64,000 bases of DNA from Chengkuizengella axinellae (lineage in GTDB: Bacteria > Bacillota > Bacilli > Paenibacillales > KCTC-33759): positions 1-64,000 of the forward strand of contig NZ_JAVAMP010000008.1 of the NCBI RefSeq assembly GCF_030730905.1, written 5' to 3'. The notes below the pieces were generated by a model that was not told where the DNA came from, made no database searches, and was given only the letters and a program-made list of their open reading frames with translations. Below are positions 35,107 to 45,240 of the stretch, piece after piece. A program made the translations under genes and the position numbers. The number at the start of each line of letters is the position of its first letter. Within the stretch, counting starts at the first letter, position 1.

Positions 35107-35134
35107 CCTATACTAGGTCGATTTGAATTGTCAA
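35107..35134 (-). promoter_or_regulatory. Sigma-A-type promoter of the ribozyme-HAD transcript
   Basis: TTGACA at 35134-35129 and TATAGG at 35112-35107 on the minus strand are 16 nt apart. Transcription would start near 35100, about 45 nt before the ribozyme cleavage site. Confidence 0.65.
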
Positions 35135-35269
35135 TCATTTCAATTTGAAAAACTAAATTAGATTACCCCTAATCATTTCTTAGGAAATAGTCAGGAAATA
35201 CAATCATTCGACATGTTATGTTAAATAAATACAATATAAACGAACTGAAAAACAGTTCGTTCATTTATT

Positions 35270-35989
35270 TTAAAGATCAAAAGTTGCTGTTAAAGGGTTA
35301 TGATCTGAATATCCATCTGCATCACCCACAAAGGCATCTGTTACATTTGTACCTTCTAATGTAAGGATCCAGTCTATGCTAGCTCCTCTTTCAGTTGTTG
35401 GTGGTTTTGGGGTGTTTGGATTAGCAATATCCCAAGTATCATCCAAGTCCACAGGATTTGAAATTCCATCAATAGGTACTTGATTTAATAAATACCTCAT
35501 TATATTTGAATTTCTTCTTGCATTAAAATCTCCAACTGAAATTGCGGATCTATTGGCTGTTCCAGATTGATGCAGATCAATTAATTGTGCTTGATTAATA
35601 GCGTGGGTTTCTTTGTTTACATTAGGAGTAATACAATAGTGATTATTATAAAAATAAAATTCATCATCTGTTTCATTGTCGTTTAGAAGCAACCAAGTGA
35701 TATATCGATCAAAACCTTGACATACGGAACCTAAATCTGTACCTTGATCAAGAAGCGTAAATCGATTATTTCTTAACAATATGGGATTATCGTAATTCCC
35801 AGAAATATTAAATTCAATTAATTCATATTGACTGGCCAGAGCAGTTTCCAAATAAGCTCTTTGTGTATCTAAAGCTTCCTGCAAACCTACCACATCAGCA
35901 TCTAAGTCTAAAATAATGTCTACTATCCCACTTCTTCTACTGTTCCATGTTCTGCGGTCAGCTAAAATATTAAAACTCATTGCTTTCAA
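35270..35989 (-). CDS. Endonuclease/exonuclease/phosphatase family protein
   Basis: A 239-residue EEP-fold hydrolase. SFNIL (N-term Asn), VVGLQEA (Glu), NNHYCITPN (His), SVGDFNARRNS (Asp/Asn) and GYSDHNPLTATFDL (Asp-His) are the five catalytic blocks in order. There is no signal peptide, so it acts inside the cell or on the spore. Relatives cleave DNA, phosphoesters or sphingolipids; the substrate is open. The TTG start follows GGAGGTGTAGAGA. Confidence 0.85.
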   Translation of the reverse strand: MKAMSFNILADRRTWNSRRSGIVDIILDLDADVVGLQEALDTQRAYLETALASQYELIEFNISGNYDNPILLRNNRFTLLDQGTDLGSVCQGFDRYITWLLLNDNETDDEFYFYNNHYCITPNVNKETHAINQAQLIDLHQSGTANRSAISVGDFNARRNSNIMRYLLNQVPIDGISNPVDLDDTWDIANPNTPKPPTTERGASIDWILTLEGTNVTDAFVGDADGYSDHNPLTATFDL

Positions 35990-36110
35990 TCTCTACACCT
36001 CCTCTCAATTTATCATCTGAATATTTTATGCAATAAGAAGAGAAGGTGCTTGTGTGTAACACATGGTATGTTCGTCCAAATTAAAGATTATTATATTTTA
36101 CAATACACCA

Positions 36111-36142
36111 AAGAGCATTATCCCATTTGGAATAATGCTCTT
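36111..36142. terminator. Terminator of gcvH
   Basis: AAGAGCATTAT and ATAATGCTCTT form an 11-bp stem. It lies just after the gcvH stop on the minus strand. Confidence 0.75.
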
Positions 36143-36183
36143 AAATTATTAATAATTTACTTACTCAATTGCAGCTTACTAAA

Positions 36184-36573
36184 TTATTCAATGACAGCAC
36201 GATACCCTTCAGCTGTAAGAAGTTTCTTAAGTGCTTCTTGTACGTCTCCTTTAACTTCTACCTCTACTAACCATCCTCCATCATATGGCTCTGCGTTGAC
36301 CAATTCAGGTTGTCCTTCTAAAACATCATTTACTTTTGTTACTTTCCCTGATACCGGATAATAAATTTCGGATACTGTTTTTACAGATTCAATGGTTCCC
36401 ATGACATCACCTTCAGAGAAAGTGTCACCTACTTCTGGAAATTCAACAAAAACAATATCACCCAGTTGTTCTTGTGCATAATCTGTAATCCCTATACGCA
36501 CTACTTGTCCTTCCACTGATAGTGTCCATTCATGATCATCACTATACGCTAACTGCTCTCTTAATTCACTCAT
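36184..36573 (-). CDS. gcvH: Glycine cleavage system H protein
   Basis: A 129-residue lipoyl-carrier protein. The lipoylation lysine is in GTIESVKTVSEIYYPVSG (near residue 63), and the GITDYAQEQLGDIVFVEFPEVG segment before it is typical. It shuttles the aminomethyl group between the P, T and L proteins of glycine cleavage. Here it is divergent from gcvT-gcvPA-gcvPB, so the H protein may be controlled separately, as fits its second role in lipoate relay in Bacillus. Weak AGAGG-type RBS. Confidence 0.95.
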   Translation of the reverse strand: MSELREQLAYSDDHEWTLSVEGQVVRIGITDYAQEQLGDIVFVEFPEVGDTFSEGDVMGTIESVKTVSEIYYPVSGKVTKVNDVLEGQPELVNAEPYDGGWLVEVEVKGDVQEALKKLLTAEGYRAVIE

Positions 36574-36835
36574 CCAATTCGCCTCTTTTCAATCATTATT
36601 ATTGTAAAAATATGTGAGTTCTATTCTCAGCCAGTTGACCTATTTCTTTAATTGTCTTACTGATTTTGAATTTTGAACCTTGTTCGCAATACTAAAATTA
36701 TGTATAGTCTTAAACTCGCGTTAGACATTAATTAGTGTCTTCATCCGCACCGATGTACTGTTATCTATCACAGCATAAAACAGTACACAAGGCTATGTCA
36801 ATATTCAGAATAAAAAAATAGTTTGAAAATTATTA

Positions 36836-36865
36836 TTGACACCTTTCCCCATCGAAGAATATAAT
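36836..36865 (+). promoter_or_regulatory. Promoter of the gcv operon
   Basis: TTGACA at 36836-36841 and TATAAT at 36860-36865 are both consensus and 18 nt apart. Transcription would start near 36872, just before the glycine riboswitch. Confidence 0.8.
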
Positions 36866-36910
36866 TTTGATATACATGTCAAGAACAATAACATAATAAG
36901 CGGATGATGG

Positions 36911-37180
36911 TAGCGGGAGAGATTACCGTGAACAAGCAGGTAACGCCGAAGGAGTAAGCCTTTTAGGTGAATCTCTCAGGCAAAAGGACCTTTACTTGAC
37001 GCACCTCTGGAGAGAATCCTTAATATTAGGGTCACCCACGGGGAAACTTATACAATCATATTTAATTATTTTTACATATATTTTTGTGTAAGACAACTCT
37101 CAGGTACAAAGGACAGAGCATGGGGAAACTATATAAGCATTAATGCTTACATAGCATATCCCCGTGTCTGTCTTTTTTTT
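36911..37180 (+). promoter_or_regulatory. Tandem glycine riboswitch with terminator
   Basis: Two glycine aptamers follow each other. The first begins AGCGGGAGAG and runs through CTCTCAGGCAAAAGGACC. The second begins TCTGGAGAGAATCC, has an unusually long AT-rich P3 arm, and ends CTCTCAGGTACAAAGGACAGAG near 37118. A terminator (GACAGAGCATGGGG...CCCCGTGTCTGTC then eight T) spans 37111-37180, and its left arm overlaps the closing stem of aptamer 2. Glycine binding should prevent the terminator and switch the operon on. Confidence 0.92.
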
Positions 37181-37210
37181 GTATTTCCAAATTTATAAAG
37201 AGGTGATGAA

Positions 37211-38332
37211 ATGAGCGAGTTAAAGAGAACGCCATTGTTTGAATTATATGGAAACTATCCTTCTTCCCGTTGCATCGATTTTGGTGGTTGGGAATTACCG
37301 GTTCAATTTTATGGAATTCAACGTGAACACGAAGCAGTACGTACAGCGGCCGGTCTATTTGATGTTTCTCATATGGGTGAATTTATGGTAACTGGTAAAG
37401 ATGCAGAGAAATTTATCCAACAGATGACTACAAATGATGTAACAAAGTTAAAAATAAACCAGGCACAATATACTTTAATGTGTTATCCAGATGGAGGTGT
37501 TGTGGACGATTTATTGGTTTATAAACTAAGCGAAATCGAATTCATGTTAGTAGTTAATGCTTCAAACATTGATAAAGACTTAGAATGGTTGCAAAAACAT
37601 TTGAACGGAGATGTCACCCTTGAGAATAGATCAGATCATACAGCATTATTAGCTCTTCAAGGTCCTAATGCTGCACAAATTTTATCTCGCGTGACAGATC
37701 ATGATATCCATTCTTTAAATCCTTTCCATTTCATCAATGAAGCCAATGTATCTGGTGCACCAGTACTTCTCTCACGTACTGGTTACACAGGTGAAGATGG
37801 CTTTGAAATTTATTGCTCCTCTCAAGATGCTCCAAAGGTATGGGAAGGTTTAGTAGCAGTTAGCGAACCTGATGAACTTATTCCTGCTGGATTAGGTGCT
37901 AGAGATACACTTCGTTTCGAAGCAAAACTTCCACTTTATGGACAAGAATTATCCAAAGATATCACACCTCTAGAAGCTGGAGTTGGCTTCTTCGTTAAAT
38001 TAGACAAAGGTGAGTTCATCGGTCGGAACGTATTAGCTGAACAAAAAGAACAAGGTCTAAAGAGGAAATTAGTTGGTATTGAAATGATCGATAGAGGTAT
38101 TCCTCGTCACGGTTATTCTGTATATGCTGGTGATGAACGTATTGGAGAAGTAACAACTGGAACACAATCCCCTACCTTAAAAAGAAATCTTGGATTAGCG
38201 ATTTTAGAAATAGATTACACAAAATTGGACACAGAAGTATCAGTAGAAATTCGGGGTAAAAAGCTAAGAGCCAAAGTCATTAAAGCCCCTTTTTATAAAA
38301 GACCAAAAGCAGCGAAAGAAGGAGAGAAATAA
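37211..38332 (+). CDS. gcvT: Aminomethyltransferase (glycine cleavage T protein)
   Basis: A 373-residue T protein. [28 protein letters not shown] (with the catalytic-site residues) and [15 protein letters not shown]-like [15 protein letters not shown] are family blocks. [14 protein letters not shown] and a C-terminal GCV_T beta-barrel complete it. It transfers the methylene from the H-protein aminomethyl group to tetrahydrofolate, releasing ammonia. RBS AAGAGGTGATGAA. First gene after the glycine riboswitch; its stop overlaps the next ATG by 1 nt. Confidence 0.96.
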   Translation: MSELKRTPLFELYGNYPSSRCIDFGGWELPVQFYGIQREHEAVRTAAGLFDVSHMGEFMVTGKDAEKFIQQMTTNDVTKLKINQAQYTLMCYPDGGVVDDLLVYKLSEIEFMLVVNASNIDKDLEWLQKHLNGDVTLENRSDHTALLALQGPNAAQILSRVTDHDIHSLNPFHFINEANVSGAPVLLSRTGYTGEDGFEIYCSSQDAPKVWEGLVAVSEPDELIPAGLGARDTLRFEAKLPLYGQELSKDITPLEAGVGFFVKLDKGEFIGRNVLAEQKEQGLKRKLVGIEMIDRGIPRHGYSVYAGDERIGEVTTGTQSPTLKRNLGLAILEIDYTKLDTEVSVEIRGKKLRAKVIKAPFYKRPKAAKEGEK

Positions 38333-39681
38333 TGAAGAAGCATCGATATATACCGATGACAGAACAAGATCAAAGTGACATGCTCGCTACGATCGGTGCA
38401 GAATCTGTTAAGGATTTGTTTTCAGATATTCCTGAATCTATTCAATACAAAGGAACATTGCCTATGTCCGAAGCATTAAGTGAAGCTGAATTGCTAAAAC
38501 ATATGAGTGAATTGGCTGAACGAAATGCTAATTTTGAACAATATCCCAGCTTTTTAGGTGCGGGTATTTATGATCATCATATCCCTGTTGTAATTAATCA
38601 TATGATCTCTCGTTCCGAGTTTTATACTGCATACACACCCTACCAACCTGAAATTAGTCAAGGTGAGTTGCAAGCCATCTTTGAATTTCAATCTTATATT
38701 TGTGAATTAACAGATATGAAGGTAGCGAATGCTAGTATGTATGATGGAGCAACTGCTTTAGCAGAAGCAGCGGCACTAGCAAGTGGTGCAACAAGACGTA
38801 AACGCATCGTTGTTTCAAAAACAGTTCATCCTGAAGCGCGTGAAATATTACACACTACTGCTCATGGACTTAACCTTGAAGTAGTTGAAGTTGGAATTTC
38901 AAACGGTGTAACCAATTTAGATGAGCTTCAAACAGCAATTAATGATGAAACTGCTGCGGTTCTAATTCAATCTCCAAACTTTTTTGGCTGTATTGAGGAC
39001 GTCCGAAGCATTGAACCTTTAGTCCACGAAAAAAAAGCACTTCTTACACTTAGCGTAAATCCTTTGTCATTAGGTTTATTAGAGTCTCCAGGTAAATTAG
39101 GTGCTGATATAGTTGTTGGAGATGCACAACCACTTGGTATCCCAGCAGCACTTGGTGGTCCAACTTGTGGATTCTTTGCAGTTACTGAAAAGTTAATGCG
39201 TCGTATACCTGGTAGAATTGTAGGCCAAACAACAGATACAGATGGCAAACGTGGTTTTGTTCTCACGCTACAAGCACGTGAACAGCATATTCGTCGTGAA
39301 AAAGCGACGTCAAATATATGCTCAAATCAAGCTTTACTAGCTCTTTGCGCGTCCATTTACATGTCTACGATGGGTAAATCTGGTATTCAAGAAGTGGCTC
39401 AGCTTAACTTAAATAAGTCCCATTATGCTGCACAGCAGTTTTCAAAAGATAGCAAGCTTGCATTTGATGCACCATTTTTCAATGAATTCGTTGTTAAGCT
39501 TCCTGAGGGATCAAATGTAGAAGAAGTCAATTCTAAATTAATTGAAAAAGGATATATTGGCGGTTTTAATTTAGGAAAATCATATCCTGAGCTTGAAGGA
39601 CACATGTTATTAGCTGTTACAGAACGTAGAACAAAAGATGAAATTGATGGATTCATCCGTGAACTGGAGGACTGCATATGA
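38332..39681 (+). CDS. gcvPA: Glycine dehydrogenase (decarboxylating) subunit 1
   Basis: A 449-residue first half of the split P protein. [30 protein letters not shown] and [20 protein letters not shown] are conserved blocks. It forms the heterotetramer with GcvPB that decarboxylates glycine and loads H protein. It does not carry the PLP lysine, which lies in GcvPB. It is overlapped at both ends by its neighbours, consistent with coupled translation and a fixed ratio. Confidence 0.96.
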   Translation: MKKHRYIPMTEQDQSDMLATIGAESVKDLFSDIPESIQYKGTLPMSEALSEAELLKHMSELAERNANFEQYPSFLGAGIYDHHIPVVINHMISRSEFYTAYTPYQPEISQGELQAIFEFQSYICELTDMKVANASMYDGATALAEAAALASGATRRKRIVVSKTVHPEAREILHTTAHGLNLEVVEVGISNGVTNLDELQTAINDETAAVLIQSPNFFGCIEDVRSIEPLVHEKKALLTLSVNPLSLGLLESPGKLGADIVVGDAQPLGIPAALGGPTCGFFAVTEKLMRRIPGRIVGQTTDTDGKRGFVLTLQAREQHIRREKATSNICSNQALLALCASIYMSTMGKSGIQEVAQLNLNKSHYAAQQFSKDSKLAFDAPFFNEFVVKLPEGSNVEEVNSKLIEKGYIGGFNLGKSYPELEGHMLLAVTERRTKDEIDGFIRELEDCI

Positions 39682-41135
39682 TTCCCGAAAAAAAGTTGAT
39701 TTTTGAACTAAGCAAACCTGGTCGTGTAGCTTACTCTTTACCAGAGTCTGATGTACCAGAAGTTGATCTAAAAGATGTCATTCCTGAGTCTATGATGCGC
39801 AGCAAACCTGCAGAGCTACCTGAAGTGTACGAGGTAGACGTTATTCGTCATTATACAGAGTTGTCTCGTCGTAATTTTGGAATAGATAATGGATTCTATC
39901 CTTTAGGCTCTTGTACAATGAAATACAATCCAAAAATTAATGAGGATACAGCTCGATTCCCTGGATTCGCAAAAATACATCCTCATCAACCAGAAGAAAG
40001 CATTCAAGGAGCTCTTGAACTACTATATACCCTACAAAATGATTTAGCTGCTTTAACGGGGATGGATCAAGTCACTTTACAGCCAGCTGCAGGTGCTCAT
40101 GGTGAATGGACTGGATTAATGATGATTCGTGCCTATCATGAAAGCCGTGGGGAGAAAAGATCCAAGGTTATCGTACCTGACTCCTCCCACGGAACAAATC
40201 CAGCAAGTGCTACTACTGCTGGATATGAAACGATTACAATCAAATCTGATGAACGCGGATTAGTTGATCTAGATGGTCTACGTGAAGCAGTTGGTGATGA
40301 TACAGCAGCATTAATGCTTACAAATCCAAATACGCTAGGTTTATTTGAACAAGAAATTGAAGAAATTGCTGCAATCGTTCACGAAGCAGGCGGTTTATTG
40401 TACTATGATGGTGCTAACTCAAATGCTATCATGGGGATTACACGTCCTGGAGATATGGGATTTGATGTTGTTCATTTGAATCTTCATAAAACAATGAGTA
40501 CACCACATGGCGGTGGAGGCCCTGGAGCTGGACCAGTTGGCGTAAAAAGCAAATTGATCCCATTCCTTCCAAAGCCAATTGTAAGTAAATATGAAGATGG
40601 AACCTACTATTGGGACTACGATCGTCCTCAATCCATTGGTCGAGTAAAAGCTTATTATGGTAATTTCGGTATTTTAGTTCGTGCTTATACTTATATGCGC
40701 ACATACGGACCTGACGGATTGCGTCGCGTCTCAGAAGTTGCAGTCATTAATGCAAATTATATGATGCACCGTCTAGCTCCATATTTTGAAGTAGCTTATC
40801 CGGGAGTATGCAAACATGAATTTGTATTATCTGGAAGGAAGTTGAAGCAATACGGGGTACGGACGCTTGACGTTGCAAAACGTTTGCTTGATTTTGGATA
40901 TCATCCTCCAACGATCTACTTCCCTCTTAATGTAGAGGAATGTATTATGATTGAACCAACCGAAACAGAAAGCAAAGAAACATTGGATGATTTCATTGAC
41001 ACAATGATTCAAATTGCAAAAGAGGCTGAAGAAAATCCTGAATTAGTTATCAATGCTCCATACGATACGGTGGTAAAACGATTAGATGAAACGACAGCTG
41101 CAAGAAAACCAGTGTTAAATTGTACTTGTGGATAA
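39678..41135 (+). CDS. gcvPB: Glycine dehydrogenase (decarboxylating) subunit 2
   Basis: A 485-residue PLP-containing half of the P protein. [27 protein letters not shown] and the PLP lysine in [20 protein letters not shown] (near residue 267-270) are all intact. It starts 4 nt before the gcvPA stop. It ends the operon, which has no lpd or H gene here; the L protein must come from elsewhere. Confidence 0.96.
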   Translation: MIPEKKLIFELSKPGRVAYSLPESDVPEVDLKDVIPESMMRSKPAELPEVYEVDVIRHYTELSRRNFGIDNGFYPLGSCTMKYNPKINEDTARFPGFAKIHPHQPEESIQGALELLYTLQNDLAALTGMDQVTLQPAAGAHGEWTGLMMIRAYHESRGEKRSKVIVPDSSHGTNPASATTAGYETITIKSDERGLVDLDGLREAVGDDTAALMLTNPNTLGLFEQEIEEIAAIVHEAGGLLYYDGANSNAIMGITRPGDMGFDVVHLNLHKTMSTPHGGGGPGAGPVGVKSKLIPFLPKPIVSKYEDGTYYWDYDRPQSIGRVKAYYGNFGILVRAYTYMRTYGPDGLRRVSEVAVINANYMMHRLAPYFEVAYPGVCKHEFVLSGRKLKQYGVRTLDVAKRLLDFGYHPPTIYFPLNVEECIMIEPTETESKETLDDFIDTMIQIAKEAEENPELVINAPYDTVVKRLDETTAARKPVLNCTCG

Positions 41136-41146
41136 AAATTAAACCT

Positions 41147-41181
41147 AAAAAAGAAGCGGATAATCTCCCCGCTTCTTTTTT
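41147..41181 (+). terminator. Terminator of the gcv operon
   Basis: AAAAAAGAAGCGG and CCGCTTCTTTTTT pair around a short loop, 12 nt after the gcvPB stop. It also suits the convergent Asp23 gene. Confidence 0.85.
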
Positions 41182-41212
41182 CATGTCATCTCAAAGTCAA
41201 ACGTTTGTTCTT

Positions 41213-41638
41213 TTATTTAATTCTAGTCGTTTTTTCTTCTACAATTTCTTTATTATCTTCTTGATCAAAGTCTATTCCATGAACATTTAAATTCACTTCT
41301 ACTACAACCAATCCGGTCATGGATTCAATGGCTTCTTTCACATTACCTTGAATGTTTGAAGCAATCACTGGAATTTCCTTCCCATATTCTACGATGATGG
41401 AAACATCTACAATGACTTCTTTTTCTCCAACTTCTACTTTGATCCCCTTTGATAGGTTTTTACGTCCAATCCATTCGGCTATCCCTCCTGCTATTCCACC
41501 ACTCATGCTTGCCACACCATCAACTTCAATGGTTGCCATTCCAGCTATGATTTCTATAACCTCAGGTACAATATGAACTCTTCCAAGCTCTCTTCTTTCA
41601 AGTTCCAAATTCGTTAAAGTTTTTGTTGAAGACATCAT
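41213..41638 (-). CDS. Asp23/Gls24 family protein
   Basis: A 141-residue Asp23-family protein (YqhY/YloU-like). LGRVHIVPEVIEIIAGMATIEVDGVASMSGG and GNVKEAIESMTGLVVVEVNLNVHGI are the signature strands. The family is membrane-associated and linked to envelope stress and, in Bacillus, to control of acetyl-CoA carboxylase. It is a single gene here. The RBS AAAGGTGGG precedes a double ATG. Confidence 0.9.
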   Translation of the reverse strand: MMSSTKTLTNLELERRELGRVHIVPEVIEIIAGMATIEVDGVASMSGGIAGGIAEWIGRKNLSKGIKVEVGEKEVIVDVSIIVEYGKEIPVIASNIQGNVKEAIESMTGLVVVEVNLNVHGIDFDQEDNKEIVEEKTTRIK

Positions 41639-41772
41639 AATCCCACCTTTCTTCCTTTTCTGAAAGTTGAATGCATTATAAATAAACTATGATCATTCCA
41701 TTTATTCTATGACTCATTTCAAAAAGAAAACCTGCCGATTGGGAGCTAAATATTTTATAAATTGTTAAAGTG

Positions 41773-43152
41773 TTAGAAAAGAAGAATCATTCCATATGCA
41801 TATACAATACTTGCAATAAAGATAAGAACTAAATATAGTCCATTCCATTTGAGACCAACGACTAAAGATTTTTCATTCACCATTCCACTAACTAATATGT
41901 TGAGGGGAGTAACAGGACTCAGTATAGTTGCTATGGACCATCCCATCATCATGATAAGAACAAATATCTCTTTTCCTATTTGTATCACTGAAGGGTCAAA
42001 CTGTGTTGCTAACACAGTTACAATAATTAAGGGATGAACACCAATAAAAGTTAGAATAATCATAGAAGAAAGAATACAAACAATAAATAAAAGGATAGAA
42101 ATATTAGATATGCTCACCATTAATAGCTGTACTCGATCAGAAAATGCTGTGCCGATAAGTGACTCGCCTAAAAAACCCACACTAATAAATAGTACAATTT
42201 CATTATTCATGACAGGAACAGAATTTTTTTTATACATTTGAAATTGTTTTGAGAATTCTATCACCTTTTGGAACACTATGCTCCAAATTAAAGGGAAAAC
42301 GATGGAAACTAAACTCACCACTAACAACATTGGCCACTTTGTCATGTACTCTACAATAAACATTGTGAGCCCAAGCAAGATGGTAAGGAAAAAAAGTTCG
42401 AACACTTTTTTACGATGATAACTTTCGATCTGTACATATTGTTTTTTTAAAGGAATTGTTGATTGATTTGATGTTTTCATAAATAAAAGGTTCCCAACCA
42501 GCAATTGAATAATAGCAAATAAAATACCATATGGAATATAACTAATGGAGGGTATGTCTAAATAATATGTCGCAGTTGCAACGGATATAAGAAATGGCGA
42601 CCAAACAAAAGCTGTTGAATATCCTATAAAATATACTTTAGATAAAAACTTAGGTGATAGATTCAAATGATCCACCATTTCATGTATTAATCGAATAGTA
42701 CCCATATTCAATATAGGTCCAAAAATAAAAATAAATCCTGTAAGACCTCCAAATAACTTTTTAGGTTTTTGAACCAATCTCACTAAAAATACGGACAATG
42801 ATTTAAAGTAATCACTAATTTTAAGTGGGATCAAGATGATTGGAGCAAGAATGAGGAGTGCGATGATTGGTAAATTAACCAGCATACCATCAATTATATC
42901 TAAATAATGAACACCCTTTGCTACATTTATAATCAATCCAATTGAAAAAAAAACGAGTGCCCAAAGCCGTGCAAAACTTTTTGCGTAAAATAAACTATTA
43001 AAAAAAACGAAGATCACTAAAAACGCCAACAATACATGTAATGCTTCCAATTGTAGAAAATATTGCGCCATGTAAACGAAACACATACTTAAAATAATCA
43101 AACTTCTATCAAAAACAAGTCCTTTTTTATAAGGTATAGATGGTACTTGCAT
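41773..43152 (-). CDS. Multipass membrane transporter-like protein
   Basis: A 459-residue protein of about twelve hydrophobic helices. FGPILNMGTIRLIHEM, STAFVWSPFLISVATATYYL and MGWSIATILSPVTPLNILVSGM are polar-containing helix breaks of the kind seen in the ion-transporter superfamily (ArsB/NhaD/citrate-type). No precise family is assigned and no substrate can be inferred from neighbours. RBS GGGAAGGG. It is monocistronic. Confidence 0.55.
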   Translation of the reverse strand: MQVPSIPYKKGLVFDRSLIILSMCFVYMAQYFLQLEALHVLLAFLVIFVFFNSLFYAKSFARLWALVFFSIGLIINVAKGVHYLDIIDGMLVNLPIIALLILAPIILIPLKISDYFKSLSVFLVRLVQKPKKLFGGLTGFIFIFGPILNMGTIRLIHEMVDHLNLSPKFLSKVYFIGYSTAFVWSPFLISVATATYYLDIPSISYIPYGILFAIIQLLVGNLLFMKTSNQSTIPLKKQYVQIESYHRKKVFELFFLTILLGLTMFIVEYMTKWPMLLVVSLVSIVFPLIWSIVFQKVIEFSKQFQMYKKNSVPVMNNEIVLFISVGFLGESLIGTAFSDRVQLLMVSISNISILLFIVCILSSMIILTFIGVHPLIIVTVLATQFDPSVIQIGKEIFVLIMMMGWSIATILSPVTPLNILVSGMVNEKSLVVGLKWNGLYLVLIFIASIVYAYGMILLF

Positions 43153-43306
43153 GATGTCATCCCTTCCCGAATGAATTCATAAGTGTGAATTTGAATCCAT
43201 TTTCCATACCTTACATTGTATTACTAACTTACATTCACGTATATCGAAATATTTTTATGATCATCATTAGAAAAACTTCTAAAGGAATTTTAATATTTGC
43301 TGATCT

Positions 43307-44440
43307 TTAGATTACATCATAATCTTCATAAAGAAATTTACTTTGCCTTTCATTAATGAATGAAGGTGTACTGAGAAGTAACATATTTCTCACTTTACAT
43401 AAGAACGGTTTATCTAGTTGAGCTAACTTACCAGCCATGCGAGAAACTTTACTAATTTTACTAGCTCTAGTCAGTCTATTTTTCTCATAGAATTTTAACC
43501 CGTTTACTAATTGATTTCCTACGTTTCTCCCTAGACTGTAACCATCTTCAATTCCTTGACACGCACCTTGTCCTAAGTTGGGTGTCATTGCATGAGCTGC
43601 ATCACCTACTAAAACTACTCTTTCAAAAGCATATTGTTTAAGATCGGGAATATCAAATATATCATGTTTGATTACATTTTCATGATTAGTTAGCTGTAAA
43701 ATATCATGTACTGGTTGTGGGTAATTCGGGAGAGTTTCAATTAAGTGATTGACTGTATAATTAGAATAACGTTTATCATTAGGAAGCGCATTTACAAGCA
43801 TATACCAATATACTTTAGTCTTAGAAATAGGAACATATCCAAACCGTCCATTCGCTCCCCAGATTTCATGGAGTTCATCATCTAAATGAATAGAACCCGC
43901 ATATTCTGCTACTCCTCTCCAACAAGTATACCCTGCATATTGAATGGGTAGGTTCGGTAAGAGCTGTTTTCTTATAATAGAATGAATACCATCTGCTGCA
44001 ACGATTAAATCTCCATGAACCTGATCTCCATCATCAAAATAAACAGTTGTACTATGTTCATTTTGTTGAAAATTTACTGCTCTTTTTCCTAGATGTATAG
44101 GTACTGTCTTTAATTCCTTTAAAAGAACTTTATGTAAATCAGCTCGATGGATGGCATACATCTGTTGAGACAACTGGCTTAAATCTTGTTTTTGCAATAC
44201 TCTTCCTTTATCTGAGTAAAAAATCGTGCTTAATAATGGATTTGCATAACGTCGAAGGCGATCAGTTATGCCCCATTCATTAAAGATACGAATAGCATTA
44301 GGAGCTAACATGATCCCAGCACCAACAGGTTTTAACTCTTCTGTCTTTTCAAAAACTTCTACATTTATTCCGTTGCGATGCAAGGCAATAGCCGTACTTA
44401 ATCCTGCTATTCCTCCACCCAATATAATCACTTTTGTCAT
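43307..44440 (-). CDS. FAD-dependent aromatic-type monooxygenase
   Basis: A 377-residue class A flavin monooxygenase. The FAD Rossmann motif is VIILGGGIAGLSTAIALHR (residues 4-22), the second FAD motif is LIVAADGIHSIIRKQ (DG) and the third is VLVGDAAHAMTPNLGQGACQG. It resembles salicylate/6-hydroxynicotinate hydroxylases and oxidises a small aromatic or similar substrate with NAD(P)H. It is a single gene, so the pathway is unknown. RBS AGGAGGATGACTC. Confidence 0.85.
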   Translation of the reverse strand: MTKVIILGGGIAGLSTAIALHRNGINVEVFEKTEELKPVGAGIMLAPNAIRIFNEWGITDRLRRYANPLLSTIFYSDKGRVLQKQDLSQLSQQMYAIHRADLHKVLLKELKTVPIHLGKRAVNFQQNEHSTTVYFDDGDQVHGDLIVAADGIHSIIRKQLLPNLPIQYAGYTCWRGVAEYAGSIHLDDELHEIWGANGRFGYVPISKTKVYWYMLVNALPNDKRYSNYTVNHLIETLPNYPQPVHDILQLTNHENVIKHDIFDIPDLKQYAFERVVLVGDAAHAMTPNLGQGACQGIEDGYSLGRNVGNQLVNGLKFYEKNRLTRASKISKVSRMAGKLAQLDKPFLCKVRNMLLLSTPSFINERQSKFLYEDYDVI

Positions 44441-44563
44441 GAGTCATCCTCCTATTTCAAATCTCCTGTACATTTAGTCTACTTAAACAAAATCTCAGTA
44501 GCAATATAAATTAAGTCATGTTTGAAGGTGACAAAAGTAACAAACTTAAGGACGTTTTTACAA

Positions 44564-45097
44564 TCATCGAGTCATCTTTAATGATTCTAAAAGTTTCTTA
44601 ATATCCTCATAACCATAAGCAACTTCCTGTAAAGCCTTCCCTGATATAGAGATCGTTTTTTCACGAACTACTCTCCCACCTACTGATTCATAAAAAAGTC
44701 GGGAATTATTTTCTTTTAAAACCCAAATTAACATCGTATCTATATTCATAGTTATTAAATCTTTTAGAATAGGACGAACAAGTAGTTTCCCTATCCCTTT
44801 TCTTTGATAGGATTTCAACAAATAAATGGCATAAATTTCACCTTTATATTCGGAATGATGATCTCTTTCTCTTCCTCCGTTGGAAAATCCAACAATCTCA
44901 CCTTTTTTGGTTTCAGCTACATATACAAATTGATTTTTATAAGTAAGAAATTCACTCCAGCGTGCTTTATAATCATCTACAGAACGATTATTTAAATAAT
45001 CATCTGGGATCAAACCTTTATAAGTCGTCTTCCAACTATCTACATGAACTTTGGCTATTGCTTTTGTATCTTGTTGAGTTGCTTGTCTTATAATCAT
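44564..45097 (-). CDS. GNAT family acetyltransferase
   Basis: A 177-residue GNAT. MIIRQATQQDTKAIAKVHVDSWKTTYKGLIPDDYL is the N-terminal pattern of many Bacillus GNATs. IYAIYLLKSYQRKGIGKLLV has the acetyl-CoA loop (QRKGIG), and LKENNSRLFYESVGG the end motif. The start at 45097 follows GGAGGGATACAGA. It is divergent from bioA. Confidence 0.88.
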   Translation of the reverse strand: MIIRQATQQDTKAIAKVHVDSWKTTYKGLIPDDYLNNRSVDDYKARWSEFLTYKNQFVYVAETKKGEIVGFSNGGRERDHHSEYKGEIYAIYLLKSYQRKGIGKLLVRPILKDLITMNIDTMLIWVLKENNSRLFYESVGGRVVREKTISISGKALQEVAYGYEDIKKLLESLKMTR

Positions 45098-45240
45098 TCT
45101 GTATCCCTCCAATTTTAAATATTATAATACAGCTTTTTGATTAGATTCATCATTCTATTTTGTGTTATGATAATTTGAGATTCTAGATTAAAAGTTTAGA
45201 AAATTAGTATAACACTGTTGTTTAGGAGGAATCTAATCCA

